The translations under genes and the position numbers were made by a program. The notes beneath the pieces are model-generated. The model saw only the letters and a list, made by a program, of their open reading frames with translations. It did not search any database and was not told the origin of the DNA. DNA of 64,000 nucleotides. Source: Streptomyces lavendofoliae (GTDB taxonomy: Bacteria > Actinomycetota > Actinomycetes > Streptomycetales > Streptomycetaceae). Location: contig NZ_BMTP01000008.1 in assembly GCF_014649735.1 (NCBI RefSeq), positions 124,001 through 188,000 on the forward strand, in the 5' to 3' direction. The stretch's first letter is position 1. Each line of letters begins with the position of its first letter. Of the stretch, positions 42,401-50,957 are shown piece after piece.

Positions 42401-43366
42401 CATGCTGACCAGCACGATGTCCAGCAGCGGGTACGCCAGCGAGAGCGCCGCCCGTGCGACGCTCTCGCCCTCGAAGCGGGCCGTGTGCGCGAGGGCCAGG
42501 CTCCAGGACAGGGTGAGCAGCGAACCGCCGATCAGCCAGGAGTCCAGCCCGAGGCAGATCCATCCGGCCCTGGTGACCGGCCGCTTGGCGAGGACGAGCA
42601 GCCCGACGATGGCGGGCGGCGCGAACAGCAGGAAGAACAGGTCGGCGACGGAGGGCTGCGGCACGGCGCGGTCCAGCACGACCTCGTACCACCCCCAGAC
42701 GGTGTTGCCGCCGGCCGCCATCGCGGAGGAGAACGCGAACAGCAGCCAGGCGGGCCGGAAGCGGCTGCCACGCGTGCGTGCGTACACGAAGCACGAGACC
42801 GCGGCGACCAGGGCCGCGGCGCTGAGGCCGAAGTCCCCCATGATCAATGCCACTTCCTCGGAACCCCAGCCGACGGCCGCCCCGGCGGCATAACCTGCGC
42901 ACAGCACGGCCAGGAGCAACTGGCAGAGCCGGCCGCCGGAGCCGGCCGCGCCGCTCGGGCTGCCGCCGCCCCGCGCGTCCCCGGTGCCGCCGGTGACCGG
43001 CGGACGCCGCTCGATGAGCACGCCCGGGGCGCTCACGGGGACACCCCCGTGAGCGGCTCGGGACGGTAGGGGCGCCGGGTCGGTGCCGCCGGGTGCCGCG
43101 CCGGGTGCGGATCGGCCACCGGCCGCGGGCCGGGGACGGGCCGCGGCCTCCGCTCCGGGTGCGGATCGGCCACCGGCCGCGGGCCGGGGACGGGCCGCGG
43201 CCTCCGCTCCGGGTGCCGCTCCGCCTTCCGCTGCGGCTCCCGCTCCGGCTCCGGCCTCGCCGGCCGGGACGCGGTCGGGGGTCGCAGTCGGCTGCCCCGT
43301 CGCGTCGGTTCGTACGCCCATCGACCGTGCATCGCCCGTCGCCCCCCTCGGATTCTGATCGGCCAT
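39434..43366 (-). CDS. Membrane GGDEF protein with PAS and degenerate EAL domain
   Basis: A 1310-residue predicted c-di-GMP enzyme. A Gly/Ala/Pro-rich N-terminal ~130 residues precede a membrane region with about eight to ten hydrophobic segments (~135-470). A PAS/PAC domain follows (~480-600), then a GGDEF domain with intact RLGGDEF (~676) and an inhibitory-site RxxD (RAGD) five residues before it. An EAL-like domain comes next (~790-1025), then a ~280-residue Pro/Gly/Ala tail. The EAL domain has lost key residues: the EAL motif reads AAQ, VNVS reads VSVR, DDFG reads DGFG and AEGVE reads ADGVD. The protein is therefore probably a diguanylate cyclase without phosphodiesterase activity. The start is ATG 43366 behind GGGGAG. 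Confidence 0.88.
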   Translation of the reverse strand: MADQNPRGATGDARSMGVRTDATGQPTATPDRVPAGEAGAGAGAAAEGGAAPGAEAAARPRPAAGGRSAPGAEAAARPRPAAGGRSAPGAAPGGTDPAPLPSRAAHGGVPVSAPGVLIERRPPVTGGTGDARGGGSPSGAAGSGGRLCQLLLAVLCAGYAAGAAVGWGSEEVALIMGDFGLSAAALVAAVSCFVYARTRGSRFRPAWLLFAFSSAMAAGGNTVWGWYEVVLDRAVPQPSVADLFFLLFAPPAIVGLLVLAKRPVTRAGWICLGLDSWLIGGSLLTLSWSLALAHTARFEGESVARAALSLAYPLLDIVLVSMVLALHFRRSQANRSAVRTAIAALALTVLCDALFTSPLLRDHYRSGQLLDAGWFAGSLLLAYAPWGADRAPESPAPPRGPRPHSRPVAGSLAALTPYLAAAVCTLGILYNVIEDRTVDRVVVFTGCTVVLALVVRQGIMLLDNIALTHELAQKENHFRSLVQGSSDVIMIAAPDGVLRYVSPAASGVYGREADELIGSELASLIHPEDLGAVVHEVRRFLATPPSEEPTTRIECRFRSGTGDWLNVESTVNRHQGGLIFNSRDVTERVRLQAQLQYNAEHDPLTDLPNRALFTHRVRQALSGRRAGDAGTAVLFIDLDGFKGVNDRLGHQAGDELLVQAARRLQESVRAGDTAARLGGDEFAALILGDGSRDPSAREPQVLEIADRLRLTLSQPYRIEGREVRVAASIGVAFAEAGINAGDLLRNADLAMYRAKAGGKNRVELYAPQMQADVVRRTELASRKRTASREGEFVLLHQPVVDLATGRITAVAAQPRWRSARGVLHTAAEYLRVAEEPERAAEFDGRLLEEAVEQAAERGRLGHHVPVSVRFPARKLVDRSMPLGTIEALLTKHRLPSGSLIIELSDSDPRISFDELEQRLASLRRLGVRVALDGFGSGYAAINALRRLPVDILKLDRGLVEGVVESARLHKITSGLLRIACDLGMQSVADGVDVPEQVLALRAMGCTHGQGAAFSGPLDEHRLRRALARGVYPVPGGSVLPAFTPGTRPGLLPATFTGAVPGARSGIALPSGAPSALPSTASHAAPGPVPVHLPGPGGAAGAGADPAVPERVPGAPPGRGRRDGSGALPDGPRPCVPSGAGPGAADGAPDGPPATAPGPVPAPGTAAHGTPGPPGSHGARAGGVPVTSGSSAASAAPRVAPVPTVPAGAPPDSAPPGGPAALPYPAPEGARRPAGTPPGGPGAPPGRPESGYGAPGASGGHRVSGSERGTLPGGLAGTVPNGVPAALPSALPGMRSPYPMRSHSETRVPPT
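43103..43210. repeat. Perfect 54-bp tandem duplication inside the GGDEF gene
   Basis: The 54 bases at 43103-43156 are repeated exactly at 43157-43210, adding an in-frame 18-residue unit (around AAARPRPAAGGRSAPG) to the disordered N-terminus. Its length is a multiple of three, so the frame is kept. It is probably a recent slippage or recombination event. Confidence 0.9.
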
Positions 43367-43519
43367 CACGTCGCTCCCCAGCGCCGGTTGGTGCTCGACG
43401 CGGCCCCCAGATCGGGACGATACACCAGGATCGTCACTCAGGGACAGGGGTGCTCTACGCTCCGTGACGATCATCAGTGTTATGGGAACACAGGGCGCCC
43501 AAATCGCTTCGGAGCGTGG

Positions 43520-44470
43520 TCAGGAGGTGGTGAGGACCATGTTCCGCATCGTCGCGCGCTCGGCGAAACGGGTGACCTGGCCGGCGATGAGGCGCTTCGC
43601 GCGGGGCATGAACGCCGACGTGGAACCGCCCACGTGCGGGCTGATCAGGACGCCCGGCGCGTGCCACAGGGGGTGCCCCTGGGGCAGCGGTTCGGGGTCG
43701 GTGACGTCCAGGGCGGCGGTGATCCGGCCGCTGCCCAGTTCGGCCAGGAGCGCCTTGGTGTCGACGACGGGGCCGCGGGCGACGTTCACCAGCAGGGCGC
43801 CGTCCTTCATCCGCGCCAGGAAGCCGGCGTCCGCCAGGTGGTGGGTGTCGGGGGTCAGGGGCGTGGACAGGATGACGACGTCCGCCTCGGGGAGGAGAGC
43901 GGGCAGGTCGGCGAGCGCCCGCACGGGACCGCGCTCGGTGGTGCGCGCGGAGCGCGCGACGCGCGCCACCCGCGCGCACTCGAAGGGCGCGAGCCGGTCC
44001 TCGATGGCCGCGCCGATCGATCCGTACCCGACGATCAGGACGGACTTGTCGGCGAGCGCCGGGTAGAAACCGGCCCGCCACTCCTCCCGGTCCTGGCCGC
44101 GCACGAAGCCGGGCAGGCCGCGCAGCGAGGCGAGGATCAGCGCCAGGGTCAGTTCGGCGGTACTGGCCTCGTGGACGCCCCTGGCGTTGCACAGCGCCAC
44201 GCCGGGGGGCAGCAGGCCGAGGCCCGGGGTCACGTGGTCCGTGCCCGCCGAGAGCGTCTGGACGACCCGCAGCGAGGTCATGGCGGCCATCGGGCGCACC
44301 GCTATCTCGCTGCCCTTCATGTAGGGCACCACGTAGAACACGCAGTCGGCCGGGTCGGCCGGGAAGTCCGGGCCGCCGTCCCAGAAGCGGTAGGTCAGGC
44401 CGGAGCCGGACGGGGCGGGGAGCCCGTCGATCTCGTCGGCCGGAATGGGGAGCCACACGTCAGCAGTCAT
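43520..44470 (-). CDS. D-isomer-specific 2-hydroxyacid dehydrogenase
   Basis: A 316-residue NAD(P)-dependent dehydrogenase. The Rossmann motif is IVGYGSIGAAIEDRL (~145-159), the catalytic Arg lies in VNVARGPVVDTKAL, the Glu region is DVTDPEPLPQGHPLW, and the His is in ISPHVGG. The set places it with hydroxypyruvate/glyoxylate or phosphite-type reductases, but the substrate is not evident. It is upstream of the GGDEF gene on the same strand (150-base gap) and divergent from the aldo/keto reductase with 47 bases between. It contains the sequence ARVARVARSARTTERG, an Arg/Ala-rich variation after the second Rossmann strand. Confidence 0.9.
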   Translation of the reverse strand: MTADVWLPIPADEIDGLPAPSGSGLTYRFWDGGPDFPADPADCVFYVVPYMKGSEIAVRPMAAMTSLRVVQTLSAGTDHVTPGLGLLPPGVALCNARGVHEASTAELTLALILASLRGLPGFVRGQDREEWRAGFYPALADKSVLIVGYGSIGAAIEDRLAPFECARVARVARSARTTERGPVRALADLPALLPEADVVILSTPLTPDTHHLADAGFLARMKDGALLVNVARGPVVDTKALLAELGSGRITAALDVTDPEPLPQGHPLWHAPGVLISPHVGGSTSAFMPRAKRLIAGQVTRFAERATMRNMVLTTS

Positions 44471-44517
44471 GGTCAGGAGGTTAGTTTGGTGGGCGGCACG
44501 AGGAGGGGTACGGGGAG

Positions 44518-45540
44518 TTGGAGCGCAGGACGATCGGGGCGACGGCGCTCGAAGTGGGGGCGATCGGCCTCGGCTGCATGCCGATGAGCTGGGCCTACAG
44601 TGCCTCGCGACAGCGCGGTGACCGCTCCGTCCGCGCCGTGCACGCCGCGCTCGACGCCGGGGTGACGCTGCTGGACACCGCCGACATGTACGGGCCGTTC
44701 ACCAACGAGCTGCTGCTGGGGCGGGTGCTCAAGGAGCGCCGGGCGGATGCCTTCGTGTCGACGAAGTGCGGGCTGCTGGTCGGCGACCAGCACATCGTGG
44801 CCAACGGCCGGCCGGGGTACGTGCGGCGGGCGTGCGACGCCTCGCTGCGGCGGCTCCAGACCGACGTCATCGACCTGTACCAGCTGCACCGCGCCGACCC
44901 CGAGGTGCCCGTCGAGGAGACCTGGGGCGCGATGGCGGAGCTGGTGACGGCCGGGAAGGTACGGGCGCTCGGGCTGTGCGCGATGGCCGTGCGCTCCCCG
45001 CGCCGGGGCGCGGCGGGGGCGCCCCGGGCGGACCTGTACGACGGAACGATTCAGCAGCTGGAGCGGGTGCAGCAGGTCTTCCCGGTGAGCGCGGTGCAGG
45101 CCGAGCTGTCGGTGTGGTCGCCCGAGGCGCTGCGGCGGCTGCTGCCGTGGTGCGCCTCGCGTGGCGTGGGGTTCCTGGCGGCCATGCCGCTCGGCAACGG
45201 CTTCCTGACCGGGACCCTGACGCCGGGCGGCGGTTTCGAGCCGGAGGACCTGCGGGCCCGGCACCCCCGGTTCACGGCCGAGATGATGGCCGCCAACCAG
45301 CCGATCGTGGTGGGGCTGCGGCGGGTGGCGGAACGGCACGGCGGTGAGGCGGCCGGGGTCACCCCGGCACAGGTGGCGCTGGCGTGGGTACTGGCGCGGG
45401 GCCGGCACGTGGTGCCGGTGCCGGGGACGAAGCACGAGCGGTGGGCGGTGGAGAACGCGGGGGCGGCCGGACTGTCGCTGACGGCGAGGGACCTGGCGGA
45501 GATCGCGGCTCTTCCGCCCGCGAAGGGGTCGTGGGACTGA
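44518..45540 (+). CDS. Aldo/keto reductase
   Basis: A 340-residue NADPH-dependent TIM-barrel oxidoreductase. The catalytic tetrad is visible: Asp and Tyr in DTADMYGPF, Lys in VSTKCG, and His in DLYQLHRAD. The C-terminal cofactor segment VVPVPGTKHERWAVENAGA is also typical. It resembles the AKR11/13 class of broad carbonyl reductases. The start is taken as TTG 44518, with GAGGGG nine bases upstream; no ATG or GTG near the conserved N-terminus fits better. It is divergent from the hydroxyacid dehydrogenase with a 47-base gap, so the two may share a promoter region. Confidence 0.9.
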   Translation: MERRTIGATALEVGAIGLGCMPMSWAYSASRQRGDRSVRAVHAALDAGVTLLDTADMYGPFTNELLLGRVLKERRADAFVSTKCGLLVGDQHIVANGRPGYVRRACDASLRRLQTDVIDLYQLHRADPEVPVEETWGAMAELVTAGKVRALGLCAMAVRSPRRGAAGAPRADLYDGTIQQLERVQQVFPVSAVQAELSVWSPEALRRLLPWCASRGVGFLAAMPLGNGFLTGTLTPGGGFEPEDLRARHPRFTAEMMAANQPIVVGLRRVAERHGGEAAGVTPAQVALAWVLARGRHVVPVPGTKHERWAVENAGAAGLSLTARDLAEIAALPPAKGSWD

Positions 45541-45608
45541 ATCCCCGGGGCCGGCGGTGTATCAAGGGTGGACACGCGGCTCACATCGCCGCTGAAGGGA
45601 TGTCGACT

Positions 45609-46775
45609 GTGCAACGTCCAGCTGTGACGGCCGTGTTGGCCGCCGCCCTGCTCCTCGCGGCCGGGTGCTCGTCCGGCTCCGGTGGCCACCCCGCGGCCGG
45701 CCGGAGCGCCGGATCGCCGCCCGCCGCCTCCGCCGAGCCGTCGGGCTCGCCGTCCTCCCCGGGACCGTCGGCCCCGCCCGCGAAGGGCGCGGTGGCCGTC
45801 GTGTCCACGCTCACGGAGGGGCTGAAGTCGCCGTGGGGCCTGGCCGCCCTGCCGGACGGCGACCTGCTGGTCTCCTCGCGCGACGAGGGGACGATCACCC
45901 GGGTCGACGGGGAGAGCGGCGCCAAGACCGTGATCGGCTCGGTACCGGGGGTCGCTCCGGCGGGCGAGGGCGGCCTGCTGGGGCTGGCGGTCTCACCGGC
46001 GTACGCCTCGGACCACCTGGTGTACGCCTACTTCACCACCGAGTCGGACAACCGCATCGCCCGCATGCTGTACGACGAGCGGAGACCGGCCGGCCAGCAG
46101 CTGGGCGCGCCGGACACGGTGCTGCGGGGCATCCCCAAGGGCACCGTCCACAACGGCGGGCGGATCGCGTTCGGCCCGGACAAGATGCTCTACGCGGGCA
46201 CCGGCGAGACCGGTGACACCGGCCTGGCGCAGGACGAGGACTCGCTGGGCGGGAAGATCCTGCGCATGACGCCCGACGGGCAGCCGGTGCACGGCAACCC
46301 CTCCGCGGACTCGGTCGTCTACTCGTACGGGCACCGCAATGTGCAGGGGCTGGCCTGGGACGCGGACAAGCGGCTGTGGGCGGCGGAGTTCGGGCAGAAC
46401 ACCTGGGACGAGCTGAACCTGATCGAACCGGGCAAGAACTACGGCTGGCCGAACACCGAGGGCAAGGGCGGCCGGACCGGGTTCGTCGACCCGGTCGCCC
46501 AGTGGAGGACCTCCGACGCCTCCCCGAGCGGCATCGCCGTCGCGGAGGGCTCGGTGTGGGTGGCGGGGCTGCGCGGCGAACGGCTGTGGCGGGTCCCGCT
46601 GGCCGGCGCGGCGCCCTCGGCGGCCCCCCGGCCGTTCCTGGAGGGCCGGTACGGCCGGCTGCGCACCGTGCTGGCCGCGGGCGGCGACAAGGTCTGGCTG
46701 GTGACCAGCGAGACGGACGGACGGGGCACGCCGGAGGCGGGTGACGACAGGATCCTCCGGCTGGAGGTGAAGTGA
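45609..46775 (+). CDS. PQQ-dependent sugar dehydrogenase-type lipoprotein (GDH/Asd-like beta-propeller)
   Basis: A 388-residue lipoprotein: signal LAAALLLAAGCSS with a lipobox Cys, a Ser/Pro/Gly-rich linker of ~50 residues, then a six-bladed beta-propeller of the soluble glucose/sorbosone dehydrogenase family. Diagnostic segments are LKSPWGLAALPDGDLLVS, EGGLLGLAVSP, VHNGGRIAFGPDKMLYAGTGE, GHRNVQGLAWD, LWAAEFGQNTWDELNLIEPGKNYGWP. Catalytic His and PQQ/Ca contacts are expected in these loops. It probably oxidises aldose sugars outside the membrane. GTG 45609 has the best-placed ribosome binding site (AAGGGA, 8 bases); ATG 45600 is too close to it. Confidence 0.88.
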   Translation: MQRPAVTAVLAAALLLAAGCSSGSGGHPAAGRSAGSPPAASAEPSGSPSSPGPSAPPAKGAVAVVSTLTEGLKSPWGLAALPDGDLLVSSRDEGTITRVDGESGAKTVIGSVPGVAPAGEGGLLGLAVSPAYASDHLVYAYFTTESDNRIARMLYDERRPAGQQLGAPDTVLRGIPKGTVHNGGRIAFGPDKMLYAGTGETGDTGLAQDEDSLGGKILRMTPDGQPVHGNPSADSVVYSYGHRNVQGLAWDADKRLWAAEFGQNTWDELNLIEPGKNYGWPNTEGKGGRTGFVDPVAQWRTSDASPSGIAVAEGSVWVAGLRGERLWRVPLAGAAPSAAPRPFLEGRYGRLRTVLAAGGDKVWLVTSETDGRGTPEAGDDRILRLEVK

Positions 46776-46794
46776 GGCGGGGGAACCGGTGGCC

Positions 46795-46829
46795 GCCCGG
46801 CGCGGGCACGCTTCGCGCGGGCGCCGGGC
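46795..46829. terminator. Convergent hairpin after the sugar dehydrogenase
   Basis: GCCCGGCGC (46795-46803) pairs with GCGCCGGGC (46821-46829), with a 17-base interior containing GCACGCTTCGCGC. It lies between two converging genes, 20 bases after the upstream stop and 41 bases from the downstream one. Confidence 0.55.
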
Positions 46830-46869
46830 GCCGTCGCGGGGCGGCCCGCCGGCCCCCGGCCGCGCGGGG

Positions 46870-49800
46870 TCAGGCGGGGACTTCGCGGAGCAGGCGCAGG
46901 CGGTGGGCCAGGGCGGCGGCCTCGCCGCGGCCCGAGACGCCGAGCTTGGCCAGGATGTTGGAGACGTGCACGCTCGCCGTCTTCGGGGAGATGTACAGCT
47001 CCTCGGCTATCTGGCGGTTGGTGCGGCCCGCCGCGACCAGGCGCAGGACGTCCTGCTCCCGGGGCGTGAGCCCGAACCCCTCGTTCTCCGGCTCCGGGGC
47101 GGTGTCCCGCGGTGCCCCGAGGGGCAGGCGGGCACGGGCGGCGAGCAGCTCCAGGTCCTCGCGCAGCGGGCGGGCGCCCAGGTGCGCGGCCACCAGGTGG
47201 GCCTCGCGGACCAGCTCGGCGGCCCCGTCGCGCCGGCCGCCCCGGGCGAGCAGCGCGTCCGCCCAGCGGTGCCGGGCGCGCGCCAGCTCGTAGGGCCGCT
47301 CCAGAGGCCCGAGGACGGCCACGACCTCCGCCCAGCGGTCGGCGTCGTCGCGGCCCTCGGCGCGGGCCAGCTCGGCGGCGACGAACAGCGCGTGCGCGTG
47401 CCACACCGGGACCGGGGTCGCGAGCCGCCTGGCGTGCGCGCGGATCAGCGCCAGCGCCTCGGGCCGGCCCTCCTCCGCGGCGGGCAGCCCGCGCGCCTCC
47501 GCCTCGGCGGTGGCGGCGACCAGCAGCAGCGGCCAGGCGTACCGGTGGGCGCCGACCGGGAAACCGTCGCGCGCCGCCGCGGCCAGCCCCGCCCGTACGT
47601 CGGCGATGCGGCCCTGCGCCGCCGCGACGCCCAGCTCGACCTGGGCCAGCGGCAGCAGGTACTGCATCATCGGGTCGTGCCGGCCGTAGGCGTCACGGGC
47701 GAGCGACAGGTGCTCGGCCGCGACGGACGGTTCGCCGCGCAGCCAGGCGAGCTGGGCGCGCCTCAGGTGCGCCCCGCCGCGCGGCTTGGTGCTGTAGGCG
47801 ATCCGCTGGAGCCGGTGCGCGCCCTCGCTCGCCTCGTCCCAGTGGCCCAGCGACATCTGCGACTCGACGAGGTTGCTCAGCACCCAGCCCTCGTTGTCGC
47901 GCAGCCCGCACTCCCGGGAGAACTCCAGTCCCTCCCCGGCGACGCGGACCGCCTCCCGGGAACGCCCCACGGCCTCCAGGCAGGAGGGGATGTTGATGTA
48001 GGCGCGTCCGGCCTCGTTGCGCACGCACAGTTCGCGGGCGCGGTCGAGGACGGCGCGCATCTCCGCGAGACCGGCCCCGATGTCGCCGGCGTCGACCATC
48101 AGAGCGCCGAGCGTGAGGCGGGCGTTCAGCTCGACCGGCTCGGCCCTGACCAGGCGGGCGTACTCGACGGCCCGCTCGGCCGCGGCGAGGCTCTCCGGAC
48201 CGGGCGCGTGCAGCATGCCCCAGCCGGCCGCGACGGCGAGGACCTTGGCGTGGACGGCGGACGGCGGCAGGCCGCGGACCAGCTCCTGCGCGGTGGCGAT
48301 CTCGGACCAGCCGTCGCCGCGCCCCAGGTTCGACATGAGCCGGGACCGCTCGGTCCAGAACCAGGCCGCGCGCTGGGGGTCCTCGCCGCCGGAGCGGCCG
48401 GCCGGGTCGCTCTCGTCGTCCAGGAGCCGCAGCGCCCGCTTCACGATCTTCAGGGCGCGTTCCCGCTCGCCGCAGAGCCGCGCGGCCACGGCGGCCTCGG
48501 CCAGCAGGTCCAGATAGCGCAGGGGGGTCGTGTCGGGGCAGCCGCACGCCGGGTAGGCATCGGCGTAGTCGATGGGCCGCAGGGAGGCGCGTACGTCCTC
48601 GGGCACGTCGTCCCACAGCTCCAGGCCGCGCTCCAGCAGGCGCAGCTGCTCGGCGTGGGCGTGGCGCTTGCGGGCCTCGACGGCGGCGCGGAGGACGACG
48701 GGCAGCGCCTTGGCCGCGTCGTGCGCGTGGTACCAGTAGCTGGCGAGGCGGGTGGTGCGCTCGTCGGCCCGTACGAGGCCGGGGTCGGCCTCCAGCGCCT
48801 CGGCGTAGCGCCGGTTGAGGCGGGAGCGTTCGCCGGGCAGCAGGTCGTCGCTGACGGCCTCGCGCACCAGGGAGTGGCGGAAGCGGTAGCCCTCGCCGTC
48901 GGGCACGGCGAGCAGGATGTTGGCGTTGACGGCGGCGCGGAGCGCCTCGATGAGGTCGTCCTCGGGCAGCCGGGCGACGGCGGCGAGCAGGCCGTACTCC
49001 ACGGTGGAGCCGCCCTCGGCGACGATCCTGGCGACCTTCTGGGCGTCCTCGGACAGCCGTTCCACCCGTACGAGCAGCAGGTCGCGGAGGGACTCGCTGA
49101 GCGCGCCGGGCACGCAGTCGCCCTCCTGGCAGACCACGAGCTCCTCGACGAAGAAGGCGTTGCCGTCGGAGCGGCGGAAGACCTCGTCGACGAGCGCGGC
49201 CGCGGGCTCGGCGGCCAGGATGCCGGTCAGCTGCCGGTGGACCTCCGTGCGGGTGAACCGGGGCAGTTCGATGCGGCGCACGGTGCGCAGCCGGTCCAGT
49301 TCGGCGAGCAGGGGCCGCAGCGGGTGGCGGCGGTGGATGTCGTCGGCGCGGTAGGTGGCGACGACGACGAGCCGGCCGCGGTGCAGCGTGCGGAAGAGGT
49401 AGGCGAGCAGGTGGCGGGTGGAGGTGTCGGCCCAGTGCAGGTCCTCCAGGGCGAGGACGACCGTGCGGTCGGCGGCGATGCGCTCCAGGAGGCGGACCGT
49501 CAGCTCGAAGAGCCGGGCGGTGCTGTCCTCGTTGTACGGCTCGGGGCCGGCGGCGTCCCCCAGTTCGGGCAGCAGGCGGGCCAGTTCGCCCTCCTGGCCC
49601 TGCGCCGCGGCGGCGAGCTCGTCGGGGAGCGTGCGCCGCAGGGCGCGCAGCGCGGTGGAGAAGGGGGCGAACGGCAGCCCGTCCGCGCCGATCTCGACGC
49701 AGCCGCCGACGGCGACGACGGCGCCCCGCGCGCACGCCTCGCCGAGGAACTCCTCCAGCAGGCGCGTCTTGCCGACGCCCGCCTCACCACCGACGAGCAA

Positions 49801-49962
49801 CGCCTGCGGCTCCCCCGCGGTGGCGCGGGAGAGCGCTTCGGTGAGGGCGGTCAACTCACCGGCTCGGCCGACGAACACCGGACTGACGGACCTGGTCTCC
49901 ACGCCGCCGAGCATCGCACAGACCTGCGACGACGCGGCACTGGTTATCGGGACGGCGGCCAT
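46870..49962 (-). CDS. LAL-type LuxR transcriptional regulator (ATP-binding)
   Basis: A 1030-residue large ATP-binding LuxR regulator. An N-terminal AAA/NACHT-like ATPase has Walker A GGEAGVGKT at 58-66 and Walker B near VVLALEDLHWAD (~168-179). A central tetratricopeptide-like helical region (~380-900) follows, then a C-terminal GerE/LuxR helix-turn-helix (LTPREQDVLRLVAAGRTNRQIAEELYISPKTASVHVSNILAKLGVSGR). LAL proteins respond to sugars or small molecules. Positions of the ATPase and HTH suggest an intact activator. Its targets are unknown; it lies next to a sugar dehydrogenase but is convergent with it. A small gene lies 31 bases upstream on the same strand. Confidence 0.93.
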   Translation of the reverse strand: MAAVPITSAASSQVCAMLGGVETRSVSPVFVGRAGELTALTEALSRATAGEPQALLVGGEAGVGKTRLLEEFLGEACARGAVVAVGGCVEIGADGLPFAPFSTALRALRRTLPDELAAAAQGQEGELARLLPELGDAAGPEPYNEDSTARLFELTVRLLERIAADRTVVLALEDLHWADTSTRHLLAYLFRTLHRGRLVVVATYRADDIHRRHPLRPLLAELDRLRTVRRIELPRFTRTEVHRQLTGILAAEPAAALVDEVFRRSDGNAFFVEELVVCQEGDCVPGALSESLRDLLLVRVERLSEDAQKVARIVAEGGSTVEYGLLAAVARLPEDDLIEALRAAVNANILLAVPDGEGYRFRHSLVREAVSDDLLPGERSRLNRRYAEALEADPGLVRADERTTRLASYWYHAHDAAKALPVVLRAAVEARKRHAHAEQLRLLERGLELWDDVPEDVRASLRPIDYADAYPACGCPDTTPLRYLDLLAEAAVAARLCGERERALKIVKRALRLLDDESDPAGRSGGEDPQRAAWFWTERSRLMSNLGRGDGWSEIATAQELVRGLPPSAVHAKVLAVAAGWGMLHAPGPESLAAAERAVEYARLVRAEPVELNARLTLGALMVDAGDIGAGLAEMRAVLDRARELCVRNEAGRAYINIPSCLEAVGRSREAVRVAGEGLEFSRECGLRDNEGWVLSNLVESQMSLGHWDEASEGAHRLQRIAYSTKPRGGAHLRRAQLAWLRGEPSVAAEHLSLARDAYGRHDPMMQYLLPLAQVELGVAAAQGRIADVRAGLAAAARDGFPVGAHRYAWPLLLVAATAEAEARGLPAAEEGRPEALALIRAHARRLATPVPVWHAHALFVAAELARAEGRDDADRWAEVVAVLGPLERPYELARARHRWADALLARGGRRDGAAELVREAHLVAAHLGARPLREDLELLAARARLPLGAPRDTAPEPENEGFGLTPREQDVLRLVAAGRTNRQIAEELYISPKTASVHVSNILAKLGVSGRGEAAALAHRLRLLREVPA

Positions 49963-49993
49963 GCCCGCGGGTCCTTCGTCCGTCCCGGGACCG

Positions 49994-50179
49994 TCACGCG
50001 GCCCGCACGAACCGGCCGTGCTCGGTGTTCACCTGCCCTTCGGAGGTATGGCCGCCGGACCGGCGGTCGAGCGAACGGCGCGCCTTGCGGGCGGCCCTGG
50101 CGACGTTGACCAGCCGCTGGGCGTCGGCCTCACGGAGGAGGTCGGCGTGCCGGGCCTGCTGGAGTTCGTGGCTGAACAT
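49994..50179 (-). CDS. Small basic protein of 61 residues, unknown function
   Basis: A short gene with ATG 50179 and AGGGAGA 6 bases upstream. It encodes MFSHELQQARHADLLREAD, then AQRLVNVARAARKARRSLDRR, and a hydrophilic end. The first 40 residues form a likely amphipathic helix with many Arg and Ala; no membrane segment or cysteine. Similar small proteins with an MFxHEL...ADLLREA pattern are common in Streptomyces (my recollection), but no function is assigned. It precedes the LAL regulator by 31 bases and is probably on its transcript. Confidence 0.75.
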   Translation of the reverse strand: MFSHELQQARHADLLREADAQRLVNVARAARKARRSLDRRSGGHTSEGQVNTEHGRFVRAA

Positions 50180-50375
50180 CGGGTTCTCCCTGGTGGGTTC
50201 GGGGCGTTGGGTACGCCTCGACTCTCGTCCCCCAGGGGGTGGGGCCGCATCGGGAGCCTGCCGCATCTTGGGCGGCGAAGGGTCCTTAGGCGCACCCGCG
50301 GGGTCCTCAGACCGGCGCGGACGCGCCCCGGGGGCGCCTACGGGAACCGGTGCCGGGTGACGGGTGCGAGGTCCT

Positions 50376-50939
50376 TCAGCGGGCTTCCCGGGCGGCCGCG
50401 CGCCACTCCGGGGCCAGGACGGACCAGACCTCCATGTCGTGGCGTACGCCCCGGTAGGGGTAACTCTCGCGGAGGACGCCGTCCTTGGTCATGCCCAGCC
50501 GCTCGGCGACCTTGATGCTGGCGGTGTTCGCCGAGGAGACCTGCCATTCGACGCGGTGCAGGCCGCGCTCGTACACCGCCCAGTCGATCAGGACGCGGAC
50601 CGCGCGGGTGACCAGTCCGCGGCCGGACACCGACGGTTCCAGCCAGCAGCCCGCCTCGCAGGTGCCGGCGGCGGTGTCCATCAGCCGCAGCATCACCCCG
50701 CCGACGAGGGTGCCGTCCAGCCGGATGCCGAGGATGCGTCCCTTGTCGGCGGCGGTCTTGTCGGCGTAAGCCTGGAGGAAGGCACGCGTCGACGGCAGGT
50801 CCGTGCAGACGGTCGGGAGGGCGACGTACCGCCCGATGTACTCCCTGCCCCGGTCCATGTGGGCCAGGAGTTCCTCGGCCTGCCACGGTTCGAGCGGGCC
50901 CAGTTCCGCTCCGTCGTCACCCAGGGATATCGCGAACAC
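50376..50939 (-). CDS. GNAT acetyltransferase, RimJ/RimL type
   Basis: A 187-residue GNAT protein with the RimJ/RimL arrangement. The N-terminal strand region is LEPWQAEELLAHMDRGREYIGRYVA, LDGTLVGGVMLR follows, the pyrophosphate-binding loop is WLEPSVSGRGLVTRAVRVLIDWA, and HRVEWQVSSANTASIKVAERLGMTKDG ends the core. It probably acetylates a protein N-terminus, an aminoglycoside-like or an amino-acid substrate; the sequence does not decide which. The start is GTG 50939. It lies 18 bases after the MMPL transporter stop on the same strand and so probably forms a two-gene unit with it. Confidence 0.88.
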   Translation of the reverse strand: MFAISLGDDGAELGPLEPWQAEELLAHMDRGREYIGRYVALPTVCTDLPSTRAFLQAYADKTAADKGRILGIRLDGTLVGGVMLRLMDTAAGTCEAGCWLEPSVSGRGLVTRAVRVLIDWAVYERGLHRVEWQVSSANTASIKVAERLGMTKDGVLRESYPYRGVRHDMEVWSVLAPEWRAAAREAR

Positions 50940-50957
50940 GTTGGTGCCCCTCCACCG

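Noticed and set aside
46789..50109. 1100-codon plus-strand frame opposite the LAL regulator
   Set aside because: It is complementary to a well-supported regulator with ATPase and LuxR motifs; the frame itself shows no domain.
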